Of a stretch of DNA of 64,000 nt, positions 24,888 through 38,335 are shown piece after piece. The position numbers and the translations under genes were made by a program. Within the stretch, counting starts at the first letter, position 1. Each line of letters begins with the position of its first letter. Location: positions 17,063,142 to 17,127,141 of the forward strand of contig AP025071.1 of the NCBI GenBank assembly GCA_036186865.1, written 5' to 3'. The notes under the pieces were generated by a model. That model did not search any database and was not told the DNA's origin. It saw only the letters and a list, made by a program, of their open reading frames with translations. Source of the stretch: Eustoma russellianum (Eukaryota > Streptophyta > Magnoliopsida > Gentianales > Gentianaceae).

Positions 24888-27800
24888 TGTAGGATCTGCA
24901 ATGCACCACTAGAAGGGGGGGTTGAATAGATGGTGCGGAAAGTGTGGTTTTTAAAATTTCTTTAAACTTGAACAATTCAAGTCCTGAAAACAGATTCTGT
25001 TTTCAGTACCAGTTTTAAAACGTTTTTAAAACTACGTTAGAGGTCTCCAAAAATTATGAAATTTTGAGAGAACTTAGCCTCAGATGTTGTGAGGGTCCCC
25101 TAAAAATTTCAAATTAAAATTCAACCTGTAACCCCTTCAAAAACCGTTGGTAATCAGATTGTGCAAATCTGCCAGAAACGGTAGATGGTTTTGAAAAATT
25201 AATTCCTATTTGTGTGAACGTCCAAATGCTCTGAAAATTTGACCACTAACTCCTTATATACTATATTTAAATGGGTTGAAACAGTTTTGGAAAATGCTTT
25301 TGGGAAGTAGGTCAACTACAATCAAAGTCTCAACCTTCGCAAGTCTGAAAATCAGACTGCACTAGTCTCAGAACTTTTGATGTTTGATTGACGTATACTT
25401 GTCCAAAAGGGTTGAAAATTGTGCCAAATTAACCCTATAACGTGTGAGTATATTTCTGGAATTTTTGTGATTTTTGAAATTCGTTAACTATTTTTACGAA
25501 TGCGAACAAGAAGGATAATCAGTGCAGTAACTGAAAAGTAAATGCAGAAAGTAAATGGCACCAAGAATTTTATACTGGTTCGGTTATAAACAACCTACTC
25601 CAGTCTTCAAGGAACACCTTCCTTGGTTCACACTAATCACACACACGCAGTACACCTTACCACAGGGTTGATAGAGTTACACCTAACTCCAACCCTTTAC
25701 AAACCTTGTATTGTAAGTACAATTCGCACGAACACCACCACCTTGATTGAATGAAGATTGACCACACCTTGATCAATCTTTTACAAAGATGTATGAATGG
25801 TGGTTTATCTCAAGCCTATTTAAGATAGAAAGATATGAAAACAGTAGGCTTTTACAAGAAGAGAGAAAGAAAGAAGATGTAGGAGAAGAAGAGCTAGGCT
25901 TTTTGATCTCTTTGAATTGCAATGCTTGTTGTTGTTTTGTTTGCTCTCATCTCTTTCTTTTTAACCTTGCAGCCGTCCCCTTTGGTAAGTCTCCCCCTCT
26001 TGAAAATTATCTTTTAAGTCCTTGAGAGAGTGTAAGACATCATTGTGACATGGCCTTGCTTACTTGGCATCTTCTTATTGGATGATCATTTAGACTTCGC
26101 TTACTTGGCACCTCCTTATTGGCTCAACGTTGTCATCATGATGACATGAAAAAAATCTGATAATTGCATTCAACCATGTGCCAAAAATCATCACATAATA
26201 CCTTCCATAAATCAAGAGATACATCACATGAATTGTAAGATGAAAATTATTCCCAAACCTTGCATAATTTCGGCCATCTAGGTAGTCTTGCCATGCTGAA
26301 TTTTTCAGCATGTGCATCATTCCTTTTCTTTCAAAATAATGCCAAATATTCTTTGATTTTTTATCATAAAAATGAATCAACAATTTATGGCAAGTATTGC
26401 TACCAATTAAGAAATGAACATGGACATATTTTGGCTCTCAAATTCGGCCATACAACTTGTCCACATGCTGAAAAATTTTCAGCATGTGTGATATACAAAA
26501 TATCACCATTTATTTGTTTAAATAGTATTCAAAACATTTTCATTTCTTCTTCCAATCAATCACACAATTTAAGATGACAAAATATGTCACATTAACATGC
26601 AAATTTCGGCCAGCCTTATTTCAACATGCTGAAATTTTCAGCATGTGACATAAGTGAGATATACTTTGAATTCTTACCATTTGTAGCTTCTCTCTTCAAT
26701 TCACCAACATTGTATGATTGATCCTTGACCAATCAATATGCCAACAACGCTCCAATTATGCTCCAAAACAGCTGTGTAGACGTTGGAATGAGGATGTGAA
26801 TGTGCTGAAATTTATTTTTGCTAACTTTGTAAAATAATGCACATTTATTAATACACACATGTTATATTCCAATCAGCCCTTAATTTAATTTTCTAGAACA
26901 CTTTAAGATGTATATCATATGTAAAAAGTGTCTAGATACGTGTCACATGATGCACCAAAAAATGTTCCATTTGTTGTGTGCGTAGAAAACCGAATTTTCG
27001 ATATTTATCGATTACCCGATTTTTCTCTAATTTAAATTCCAACTTTTGCACATGTTATATATATCATGTTATACATAATATATATAATATATACTTTAGA
27101 TCTCAGCACTTGGCTGGTCCAAATTGGTACCATTAACATGTGACAAAATTAAACTTGGAATCTTCACATTTTGGCCTTAATGTAGGATGATTTGTGTGTG
27201 CCAACATGGAAAGTATTTTTGGCTGAATATTACATGTAGTGCACGAAATTTTCATCAATTTTTGAAGTATAGGGGCTGGCCATTTATTTATGGCAAGTAC
27301 GTGACACGTTGGCGAAGTTTCGGTATTCGCCCGATACGACAAATTTCGGTTTTGAACCTTTTATCGTGTTGTATTTAATTTGTCATCACCATATCTTATA
27401 TCATATGATATAAGACCTGAATATACTCGTAAATATGAGTTAAGTATAGTGGTGTGACGTTAACGTACGTATATAACGTGTCGGTAGTACGTTAGAATAC
27501 ATGTGTATGTGCCTTTATTAAAAAAATCTGAAAATATATATTTAGATACATGTGTGGCGTGTATATTTAATGAAAAGGAGGAGGAGAAGACTTTCCTTCC
27601 TTAGCCTTGTTGCCTTTGTGCCTTTTCCAAATGTAGCTTCCTTTAATGAACTACTTAGTTTATTAAACTAAGTACTTGACTTAATGAACTAGTTTAGTTC
27701 ATTAATGGTGGCACCTGAAAATAGTATAAACACAACAAATGTTTGCCATATGATGTAAGCTTTAATGCTTCATTGCTCGTTAGTACGGCAACATAATATA

Positions 27801-27938
27801 TAAGCTAAATAAGGCAAGTAATGGCAAGATATCATGCATTCATGTACACGTTTATATGCTTGTATACGTTTATATATATATATATATATGCATTCAATTT
27901 ATTTATTTTGAAATCACTCAAACCCCCTTATCTCTACA
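24888..27938 (-). repeat. LTR4 (between units C and D)
   Basis: 3,051 bp. It shares derived variants with LTR5 (ACTTGACTTAATG near 27674; CTGCCAGAAACGG near 25170) and has the ancestral CACCACTAGAAG start also seen in LTR1 and LTR5. Confidence 0.95.
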
Positions 27939-28171
27939 ATCTCCCCCTTTTGATGATTTTCAAAATAACTTGTGTACATGATTTAAATGCTATCTCTCCC
28001 TCTTGAATTATGCACAAATTTGAAATTTGAATTTCGAATTTCAAATCCGGCTCCCCCTTGATTTGTGCAATTAAGATCAATCAGTGTCTCTCTCTCCCTT
28101 AAATCATGCTATTCTCTCCCCCTTTATTTTGGAAAGTAAATCAAAAGATTCCTGTCAAAAAGGAGAGTAAA

Positions 28172-31100
28172 TCAAATCACGTCAATCATATCAACGGGAA
28201 TCATGCCTAATTTAGAACGAAGAGATTCATATGTGGCTTGATTTAAGGCTTTTGTAAAAATGTCCGCTACTTGTGCTTCTGTGCGTACGTGATTGATGAC
28301 AATATTACCATTGTTAACGTGATCACGAAGAAAGTGATAGCGTACTTCTATATGCTTAGCCTTAGAATGTAATACGGGGTTCTTAGACAAATTTATGGCA
28401 CTCATGCTATCACAATATATAGGAATTTTATTTATTGTAATTCCAAAGTCCGAAAGTTGTTGTTTTATCCACAACAACTGTGTGCAACAAAGGCTAAGAG
28501 CCATGTACTCAGCCTCAGTAGTGGACAAAGTAACACTTGCTTGCTTTTTGGAAAACCATGAAATAAGGAAATTTCCTATAAATTGGCAAGTTCTGCTCGT
28601 GCTTTTTCTATCTATTTTGCAGCCACCATAATCTGCATCAGTGTAAGCATGTAAGTCAAATGTAGAATCCTTATCCTACCAAATTCCTAAGGTGGGCGTG
28701 TGCTTAATATAACGGAATATTCTTTTTACCTCATTTAAGTGTGACACCTTAGGTTGACTTTGAAAACGAGCACACATGCATACACTAAACATGATGTCAG
28801 GCCTACTAGCAGTTAAATATAGCAAAGAGCCTATCATAGATCGATATAGTCCATTATCAACGTCTTTACCATGTTCGTCTTTGTCTAATTTAGTAATGAC
28901 ACTCATAGGGGTGGGGGATGGTTTCAAATTTTCAAAATTAAACTTTTTAATCATGTCATTAACATATTTTGCTTGGCTTATATGAATTCCTTTACTCGTT
29001 TCCTTAATCTGCAAGCTAAGAAAATAATTAAGTTCACCAACCATAGACATTTCAAATTCAGATTTCATGCAATTTTCAAAATCTTTAACAAGTCTATGTG
29101 AGGTAGAGCCGAAAATAATGTCATCTACGTAGATTTGAATAATAAGCAAATCCGATTTTTCTTGTTTCAAAAATAGTGTACTATATATAGTACCACGTTT
29201 AAAATCATTTTCTAAAAGGAAAGTAGCAAAACGATCATGCCATGCTCTTGGCGCTTGCTTTAGGCCGTATAGTGCCTTCTTTAGTTTGTACACGTGATCG
29301 GGATGTTTCATATCTTCAAAACCGGGTGGTTGCTTCACGTATACTTCTTCTTGTATAAATCCGTTAAAAAATGCACTTTTCACGTCCATTTGATATAATT
29401 TAAAATCTTTCATGCAAGCAATAGCAAGTAATAGTCGTATAGCTTCTAATCGTGCTACGGGTGCGAATGTTTCATCGTAGTCAATTCCTTCTTCTTGATT
29501 ATATCCTTGAGCTACAAGTCTCGCTTTATTTCTAACAACCTTTCCTTCTTCATTCATTTTGTTCCTAAATACCCACTTTGTTCCTATTATAGTCTTATCC
29601 TGTGGTCGTGGCACTAAATCCCATACATCGTTTCTAACAAATTGATTTAGTTCGTCATGCATAGCATCAATCCAAGATGAATCACTCAAGGCATCATGCA
29701 CATTTTTGGGCTCAATTTCAGAAATCATAGCATGAAATTCATTTATTTCATCCGAGGTAATTCTTCTACGTGGTCGCACACCGTGAGTGAGGTCGCCTAT
29801 GATGAGATCATGTGGGTGATCTCTATGCCATCTTGGTTGATCATTTTCTAAGTTATCATGCATTTCTATGTGGTCATGCATTTCTAGTGTGTCATTCATA
29901 TCATGCATATCAAAAGAATCATCATCTTCATTCAAAACGGGTTTCAATTCAAAATCATCGTCACATTCCTTATCTTTATCAATCTCACCAAATTCATTGA
30001 ATTTAACATGAATATATTCTATAATTTGTCTAGTGAGAGGATCATAACATCTATATACCTTTGAATTTATAGAATATCCAACAAAAATGCACTCAATTGA
30101 TTTGGATTCAAATTTATCTAGATTATCTTTTGTATTCAAGACAAAACATTTGCATCCAAACACACGAAAATAGTCAATCTTAGGCATGCGATCATTCACA
30201 ATCTCATAAGGTGTCTTGTTTATTTTCTTTCTTATAGATAGGCGATTTACAATATAGCATGCACAATTTACGGCTTCCGCCCACAGAAATCTAGTCAATT
30301 TATTTTCACAAAGCATAGTTCTAGCGATTTCTTGTAATGTACGATTCTTTCTTTCTACTACTCCATTTAGTTGAGGAGTTCTAGGTGGCGAAAACTCATG
30401 TTTAATTCCTTTTCCTTCACAAAACAAAATCATCTCTTTGTTTTTAAACTCACCGCCTCTATCGCTTCTTATCCTTTTCACATTTACACCGTATTGATTT
30501 TCAAGTTGTTTAATTAATTTAGCAATCTCAACGGCGCTATCATCCTTATGTGCAAGAAATAAAGTCCAAGTATAACGAGAAAAGTCATCAACAATTACGC
30601 ATGCATAGTGACGCCCACCAAGGCTTGTAGTGCGACTAGGACCAAACAAATCGATATGCAATAGTTCTAATATTCTAGTCGTGCTTATTTCGTTTTTAGG
30701 CTTGAGCGACTCACGTGTTTGTTTGCCTTTTATGCAAGATTCACACAACTGAAAGTTGTCTAAATCAAGCTTAGGCAATCCCCGTACTAGGTTCTTTTGT
30801 TGAAGCTTTTCTAGTGTGGAAATGCCAATGTGTCCTAAACGTCTATGCCATAAATTCACATTGGGTTCATTTGACATAAAACACTTAACTTTAGCGTCTA
30901 CTACATCATCCATAGATAGCGTAAAAATATTGCCTTCTCGTTTTTCTTTTAAAACGGTTTCTCCATTTTTATTTATTATGTTGCAATAAGGGTGAGTAAA
31001 ACACACATTGAAACCATTGTCAACAAATTGAGAAACACTAAGAAGATTGTAGGATAAGTTGCTTACCAAAAATACGTTGGAGATTTGGAGTGTGTTCGGA

Positions 31101-31282
31101 TTACCAATCGTACCTTTTTCGATGATTTTGCCTTCGTTGTTGTCTCCGAAGGTCACGGATCCGCCTTTTATGACCTTCTTTAGTTTGGTGAATAGGCTCA
31201 GGTCACCCATCATGTGTCTCGAGCATCCACTATCAAGGAACCACTTTATAGATGTATCTTTCGATGTGTGGGCTTCCTGCAA
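28172..31282 (-). pseudogene. pol: Unit D copia pol, one nonsense codon, otherwise open
   Basis: About 1,036 codons in one frame. Residues are counted from the TTG at 31282, a boundary of convenience. Protease DSG is at 17-19. Pre-integrase zinc ligands are H146, H151, C180 and C183. The integrase triad is D211, D274, E310 (D-x35-E). RT has catalytic D633 and YVDD at 718-721. A TAG at 28676-28678 replaces the Tyr codon of the GIWYDKD segment, and RNase H (DADYGG, STTEAEYMA) continues in frame to the stop at 28172. MTGD at the protease is MMGD. All catalytic residues I can locate are present, so this is the best preserved pol here, though still interrupted. Confidence 0.95.
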
Positions 31283-31337
31283 TGTGCAAAGGTGATTTAG
31301 GTACCCTTTTAACTTTGGGTCCTTTCGAGTTAGTTAA

Positions 31338-33252
31338 TCACCTCTTGGTAAAAGTACCTTTCGGTACCCATACTTGGGTGATCCTTCTCGGTCTATCAAA
31401 TGGCAAGAATGTAGATGAAGGTGCGATATAGTAGACATGTGGTGCATGCACTTTGGGCCTTTGCCCAAGGACTCCTCTATACTCACTAAATGAAGGACGT
31501 TTTTGATATGTCCTTGTGTGTGTGTGTAGCGCGTGGATGATATGCATTTCGTGTATGCATTGTTCTCTTCTTTTCGTATCTATAAGGTACAAAGTTATAT
31601 TTCACATGATATGAAGAAGTGGGGCGTGAGGAAGGGGGCGCTTTCAGCGTCATCTTAGACGCCACTTGCGGCTTAGGGGTGTCTACTTTCTTAGACACAA
31701 CAAACTTGGTTGGTTTGATTGATACTTCGTTAGTATCAACGTATCCCAGTCCAGTTTTGTCGCTATCATGCTTTTGTAATAATATGATGCGATGCAGCAT
31801 GTTGGACCCTGTATCAAACTGTTTCATCATTTTCCCTAAATCGGTATTCCTTGATTTCAAATTTGAAATCTCGGATTTCATTTCATTATTTTGAGTGGTT
31901 AATGATGAAATCTCTGTCTTTAATGCAGTAATGACACAAGATGACTCTTTCTTTGAATCGCTTAATTGAGCGACAAGATTCTCGTTAGAAGATTCTAACA
32001 GTTTCTTGTCTTCAATTAATCGTTTCTTTTCCTTAGCGAGAGTCTTGGTGAATTTATGCAATTCTAGATACTGACTAAAAAGATCATCATAAGAAGGTTC
32101 AGAGTCAGAGTCAGAATCAGATGATACCTCATTAGATGCTTTGGATGCAAAGCATACTTGTGCGGTCTCCTCTTCAGTCTCAGTTTCAGAATCTGATGAA
32201 TCACTCCAGGTGGCGGCCTTTAGAGCACGCTTCCTTTGTTTGGGTTCTGAGACGAGTCTATTTTTGGTCCGCTCCTTGTCAGGGTATTTAGTATTTTGCT
32301 TTTCTTTATTGGGGCAGTCATATGATAAGTGTCCGAGTTTGCCACAGTCATAACATTTAACGTCTTTATCATTTGACTTGTTTTTATTTCTCTTTGTTGT
32401 AGTGCCCTTGTTTTTGTTTCTAAATGACCTTCTCATAAATTTTCTTAGTCCTTTAGCCAATAGAATTAGGTCATCATTTTCCGATTCGGAATCACTATCA
32501 TCTACGTGATCGGAGGGAGGGGAGACGTATTCATTTGATTTAAAAGCAATAGCTTTACCTTGTTTAGATGATTCCGATTTCTGTATGATGATTTTATTTT
32601 CATAAACTTTAAGTGATCTGATTAGTTCTTCCATCTTTATTGATTTAGTTTCCTTGCTCTCTTCTATTGCGGTCACTTTTGGGTCCCATTCAGAAGGAAG
32701 GCTTCGTAGGACTTTCTGTACCTTTTCCTGCATAGTAAAAGCCTTACCAAGAGACTCAAGAGAGTTGTAGATGTTAGTCAAACGAAGATCCATATCTACA
32801 ATAGAATCATTGGGCAATCATTTAAAAGACTCAAGTGTGGACATGAGCATGTTAATTTTTGACTCTTTAACTTGACTCGTGCCTTCGTGTTTCATTTCTA
32901 GAATCCTCCACATTTCTTGTGCACTCGAATAGTTTGACACATAACTAGACTCACTCTTACTTAATCCATTTAAAAGCAATTGCATGGTCTTAGCATTCAT
33001 ACTAAGTTTCTTTTTATCATCACTCGTATATTCTTGTCTAGTTTTGACAACTTCTAAAGTGACTCCGTCTACGGTGGATACCTTAGATGGGACATAAGGA
33101 CCATCTTCAATGATTGACCAAAGATCTATATCTATAGCCATAAGAAAAAGCTTCATCCTAAGTTTCCACTGAATAAACGACTCACCGTCAAAAAGTGGAC
33201 GCATTTGGCTCGACATACCTTCTTGCTCGGTTTTGAGATTTGTGGTTGCCAT
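31338..33252 (-). pseudogene. gag: Unit D copia gag, TGA plus microsatellite frameshift
   Basis: ATG at 33250-33252. The N-terminal domain is open to the array-wide TGA at 32818-32820; the same frame continues through an intact CCHC knuckle, an acidic segment and a coiled coil. At about 31515-31527 the CA repeat is one dinucleotide shorter than in unit B, so the frame ends near 31486, while the WVPKGTFTKR C-terminus is in another frame down to 31338. It shares the short CA allele with unit C, supporting common descent of C and D. Confidence 0.93.
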
Positions 33253-33292
33253 CTCACTGAATCGTTGGATTCCTTGAAGTGAGTGTTCCTGC

Positions 33293-33304
33293 ACTCTGAT
33301 ACCA
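33293..33304 (-). other. Primer-binding site, unit D
   Basis: Minus strand TGGTATCAGAGTG, where the last PBS base differs (plus strand CACTCTGATACCA instead of CGCTCTGATACCA). It lies 2 bp from LTR5. Confidence 0.9.
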
Positions 33305-33306
33305 CT

Positions 33307-36300
33307 TGTAGGATCTGCAAGGCACCACTAGAAGGGGGGGTTGAATAGATGGTGCGGAAAGTGTGTTTTTAAAATTTCTTTAAACTTGAACAATTCAAGT
33401 CCTGAAAACATATTCTGTTTTCAGTACCAGTTTTAAAATGTTTTTAAAACTACGTTAGAGGTCTCCAAAAATTATGAAATTTTGAGAGAACTTAGCCTCA
33501 GATGTTGTGAGGTTCCCCTAAAAATTTCAAATTAAAATGCAACCTGTAACCCCTTCAAAAACCGTTGGAAATCAGATTGTGCAAATCTGCCAGAAACGGT
33601 AGATGGTTTTGAAAAATTAATTCCTATTTGTGTGAACGTCCAAATGCTCTGAAAATTTGACCACTAACTCCTTATATACTATATTTAAATGGGTTGAAAC
33701 AGTTTTGGAAAATGCTTTTGGGAAGTAGGTCAACTACAATCAAAGTCTCAACCTTTGTAAGTCTGAAAATCAGACTGCACTAGTCTCAGAACTTTTGATG
33801 TTTGATTGACGTATACTTGTCCAAAAGGGTTGAAAATTGTGCCAAATTAACCCTATAACGTGTGAGTATATTTCTGGAAATTTTTGTGATTTTTGAAATT
33901 CGTTAACTATTTTTACGAATGCGAACAAGAAGGATAATCAGTGCAGTAACTGAAAAGTAAATGTAGAAAGTAAATGGCACCAAGAATTTTATACTGGTTC
34001 GGTTATAAACAACCTACTCCAGTCTTCAAGGAACACCTTCCTTGGTTCACACTAATCACACACACGAAGTACACCTTACCACAGGGTTGATAGAGTTACA
34101 CCTAACTCCAACCCTTTACAAACCTTGTATTGTAAGTACAATTCGCACGAACACCACCACCTTGCTTGAATGAAGATTGACCACACCTTGATCAATCTTT
34201 TACAAAGATGTATGAATGGTGGTTTATCTCAAGCCTATTTAAGATAGAAATATATGAAAACAGTAGGCTTTTACAAGAAGAGAGAAAGAAAGAAGATGTA
34301 GGAGAAGAAGAGCTAGGCTTTTTGATCTCTTTGAATTGCAATGCTTGTTGTTGTTTTGTTTGCTCTCATCTCTTTCTTTTTAACCTTGCAGCCGTCCCCT
34401 TTGGTAAGTCTCCCCCTCTTGAAAATTATCTTTTAAGTCCTTGGGAGAGTGTAAGACATCATTGTGACATGGCCTTGCTTACTTGGCATCTTCTTATTGG
34501 ATGATCATTTAGTCTTCGCTTACTTGGCACCTACTTATTGGCTCAACGTTGTCATCATGATGACATGGAAAAAATCTGATAATTGCATTCAACCATGTGC
34601 CAAAAATCATCACATAATACCTTCCATAAATCAAGAGATACATCACATAAATTGTAAGATGAAAATTATTCCCAAACCTTGCATAATTTCGGCCATCTAG
34701 GTAGTCTTGTCATGCTGAATTTTTCAGCATGTGCATCATTCCTTTTCTTTCAAAATAATGCCAAATATTCTTTGATTTTTCATCATAAAAATGAATCAAC
34801 AATTTATGGTAAGTATTGCTACCAATTAAGAAATGAACATGGACATATTTTGGCTCTCAAATTCGGCCATACAACTTGTCCACATGCTGAAAAATTTTCA
34901 GCATGTGTGATATACAAAATATCACCATTTATTTGTTTAAATAGTATTCAAAACATTTTCATTTCTTCTTCCAATCAATCACAGAATTTAAGATGACAAA
35001 ATATGTCACATTAACATGCAAATTTCGGCCAGCCTTGTTTCAACATGCTGAAATTTTCAGCATGTGACATAAGTGAGATATACTTTGAATTCTTACCATT
35101 TGTAGCTTCTCTCTTCAATTCACCAACATTGTATGATTGATCCTTGACCAATCAATATTCCAACAAGGCTCCAATTATGCTCCAAAACAGCTGGTGTAGA
35201 CGTTGGAATGAGGATGTGAATGTGCTGAAATTTATTTTTGCTAACTTTGTAAAATAATGCACATTTATTAATACACACATGTTATATTCCAATCAGCCCT
35301 TAATTTAATTTTCTAGAACACTTTAAGATGTATATCATATGTAAAAAGTGTCTAGATACGTGTCACATGATGCACCAAAAATGTTCCATTTGTTGTGTGC
35401 GTAGAAAACCGAATTTTTGATATTTATCGATTACCCAATTTTTCTCTAATTTAAATTCCAACTTTTGCACATGTTATATATATCATTTTATACATAATAT
35501 ATATAATATATACTTTAGATCTCAGCACTTGGCTGGTCCAAAGTGGTACCATTAACATGTGACAAAATTAAACTTGGAATCTTCACATTTTGGCCTTAAT
35601 GTAAGATGATTTGTGTGTGCCAACATGGAAAGTATTTTTGGCTGAATATTACATTTAGTGCACGAAATTTTCATCAATTTTTGAAGTATAGGGGCTGGCC
35701 ATTTATTTATGGCAAGTACGTGACACGTTGGCGAAGTTTCGGTATTCGCCCGATACGACAAGTTTCGGTTTTGAACCTTTTATCGTGTCGTATTTAATTT
35801 GTCATCACCATATCTTATATCATATGATATAAGACCTGAATATACTCGTAAATATGAGTTAAGTATAGTGGTGTGACGTTAACGTACGTATATAACGTGT
35901 CGGTAGTACGTTAGAATACATGTGTATGTGCCTTTATTTAAAAAATCTGAAAATATATATTTATATACATGTGTGGCTGTATATTTAATGAAAAAGAGGA
36001 GGAGAAGACTTTCCTTCCTTAGCCTTGTTGCCTTTGTGCCTTTTCCAAATGTAGCTTCCTTTAATGAACTACTTAGTTTATTAAACTAAGTACTTGACTT
36101 AATGAACTAGTTTAGTTCATTAATGGTGGCACCTGAAAATAGTATAAACACAACAAATGTTTGCCATATGATGTAAGCTTTAATGCTTCATTGCTCGTTA
36201 GTACGGCAACATAATATATAAGCTAAATAAGGCAAGTAATGGCAAGATATCATGCATTCATGTACACGTTTATATGCTTGTATACGTTTATATATATATA

Positions 36301-36354
36301 TATATGCATTCAATTTACTTATTTTGAAATCACTCAAACCCCCTTATCTCTACA
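33307..36354 (-). repeat. LTR5, outer 5' LTR of the array
   Basis: 3,048 bp, TGTAGGATC...TCTACA, followed immediately by the CTCCA duplication. It pairs with LTR4 by shared variants. It is the outermost LTR upstream of unit D, so any transcription of the array would start here. Confidence 0.95.
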
Positions 36355-36359
36355 CTCCA
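36355..36359. repeat. Target-site duplication CTCCA, right copy
   Basis: Direct repeat of 7279-7283 flanking the 29-kb array; E0 LTR sequence resumes at 36360. Confidence 0.93.
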
Positions 36360-38335
36360 TCCTTTGAGAACACCTTCCTCGGTTATCACTAAACACAAAA
36401 TAACACATTACCACAAGGGTTGCTGGAGTTACACACCAACTCAACCCTTTTATAAACGATACAAGCAATCACACCGATCACGAACACCACCACCGAACGG
36501 ATGAAGGTTTGATCACATCTTGATCAACCTTTTACAGCAAATGAGGCGTGTATGGTGGTAACAAAGCCTATTCAATATGTTGAATATAAGAACAATAGGC
36601 TTGAGAGAGGTAGAAGAAGAAAGAAATGTAGAAGAAGAGAGTAGAGGCTTCTTTGCACTTGATAGAATATGAGAGTTGTCTTGAATCACTTTGCACTACT
36701 TCTCTTCTTTTTATCTCAACATGGCCGCCCCTTTTAGGTTTTCCATCACCTTGAGAATTCTCTTTAATGCCCTTGGAAGATTACCCTGTGTAGATATGAC
36801 ACATTTTGCTCACTTGGCACAACATGATTGGATGAATGTCTTGGATTTGCTTACTTGACACTCTATGATTGGATGAATCTTGTCACCATTTAGTAGCTGT
36901 AAAATCTGAGGTTAAAATGTAAAAACATGTGCCAAAAAGAATTTAAATGTTTTCAAATAATCAACAATTAATTGCTTCAATTTGGGATGTCAATTAGTCA
37001 CACATTCTAGGCAAAAAAAATTGGCCAGCCATGCTGAGATTTTCTGCATGTGCTACATTCTCAAAGTTTTGAATTGTTACCTTGTGTAGCTTCTCCTTTT
37101 GTGTCATTAACCTTGTGTGGCTTATTCTCCACCAATTGAGGTGCCAACTAAGCTCCACATAAGCTCCACCAAGGCTGAGAATGGCGTGCACTTTGTCTCC
37201 AACATGTGCTGAATTTCACTTTTGTAAACTTTGTCAAATATCGCACAATAATTACATATATATGGTATATTCCAATCAGCCCTAATTTTAATATTCTAGT
37301 ACACTTTAACATTGTCTTGAATATGTAAAAAGTGTCTAGATACATGTTACATGTTATGCCAAAACCGTTCCATGTGTTGTGTTCGTAGAGAACCGAATTT
37401 TCGACTTTTGTCGATTACGCGATTTTTCTTCGATTAAATTCAAACTTTTTGCACATGTTATATATATATATTATGTCACACATAATATATATAAAATAAA
37501 TTGAATATTCAGCTCTAATGGCTGATTAAAGTAGGCGCCCCATGTGCTTAAAAAGATGAATTTGGAATCTCCACAATTTGACCTTAATTGGAGATGATTT
37601 GTGTGTGCCAATATGGAATGATTTTATGGTTGAATTTAAAATGTGCCCCACAAAATTTTTTTGCCTATTTTTAAAGTATATAGGCTGGCCATCTGTATAT
37701 GGAAAGTACGTGATACATTGGTGAAGTTTCGGTAGTCACCCGATACGATAATTTTCGGTTTATAACATTGTAACATGTCGTAATAATTTTGTCATCACCA
37801 TGACTTATATCATATGATATAAGACCTGAATGTACTCATAAATATGAGGTAAGTATAGTGGTGTGACATTGACGTACGTCTGTAATATATGTAACGTGTC
37901 GGTAGTACGTCAGAATATATGTGTATTGTGCCTATATATAAAAAATCTGAATATATATATAATATATATATATATATAATGCGTGTATCAAATGGAGAGG
38001 AGATTTTCCATGTTTCAATTTGTTGACATCATGCCTTATCCAAATATATCTCCTTTTAATGAACTAGTTAGTTCATTAACTTAAGTACTTCACTTAATGA
38101 ACTAGTTTAGTTCATTAATGGTGGCACCTGAAAATAGTTCAAACACAACAAATGTTTGCCATATGATTTAAGCTTTAATGCTTCATGTCTTGTTAGTACG
38201 GCAACATTATATATAAAGTATATAAGGCAAGTTTATCACAAAAACGTGTCAAGTAATAAATTTGTCATGCACTTCTTAAAACACGTAGTATTTAAATCAT
38301 CTATTTGTGAATCACTCAAACTCTTTTTCTCAACA
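36360..38335 (-). repeat. E0 5' LTR, part 2
   Basis: Continues the LTR interrupted at 7283, aligning with array LTR sequence from TTTGAGAACACCTTCCTCGG onward and ending at TTCTCAACA. With part 1 it is about 2.69 kb. It contains one partial CATGCTGA hairpin near 37030, a 20-bp palindrome near 37804-37823, and a TA-rich patch near 37950. No gene is seen. Confidence 0.9.

Larger units (their letters stand above)
7284..36354 (-). mobile_element. Tandem array of Sirevirus-like Ty1/copia units sharing LTRs
   Basis: A 29,071-bp block inserted in the E0 5' LTR. The order on the plus strand is LTR1 fragment (7284-7365), gag remnant A (7359-8062), LTR2 (8063-11111), internal B (11112-16478), LTR3 (16479-19525), internal C (19526-24887), LTR4 (24888-27938), internal D (27939-33306) and LTR5 (33307-36354). 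Internals are about 5.36 kb and LTRs about 3.05 kb. Only the outer ends touch a duplication (CTCCA), and no TSD or host DNA separates units. This favours LTR-LTR unequal recombination or insertion of a multimer over separate insertions. Sirevirus-like assignment rests on the Gag/Pol type, the minus-strand polypurine cluster beside the 3' LTR and palindromic LTR motifs. Confidence 0.95.
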
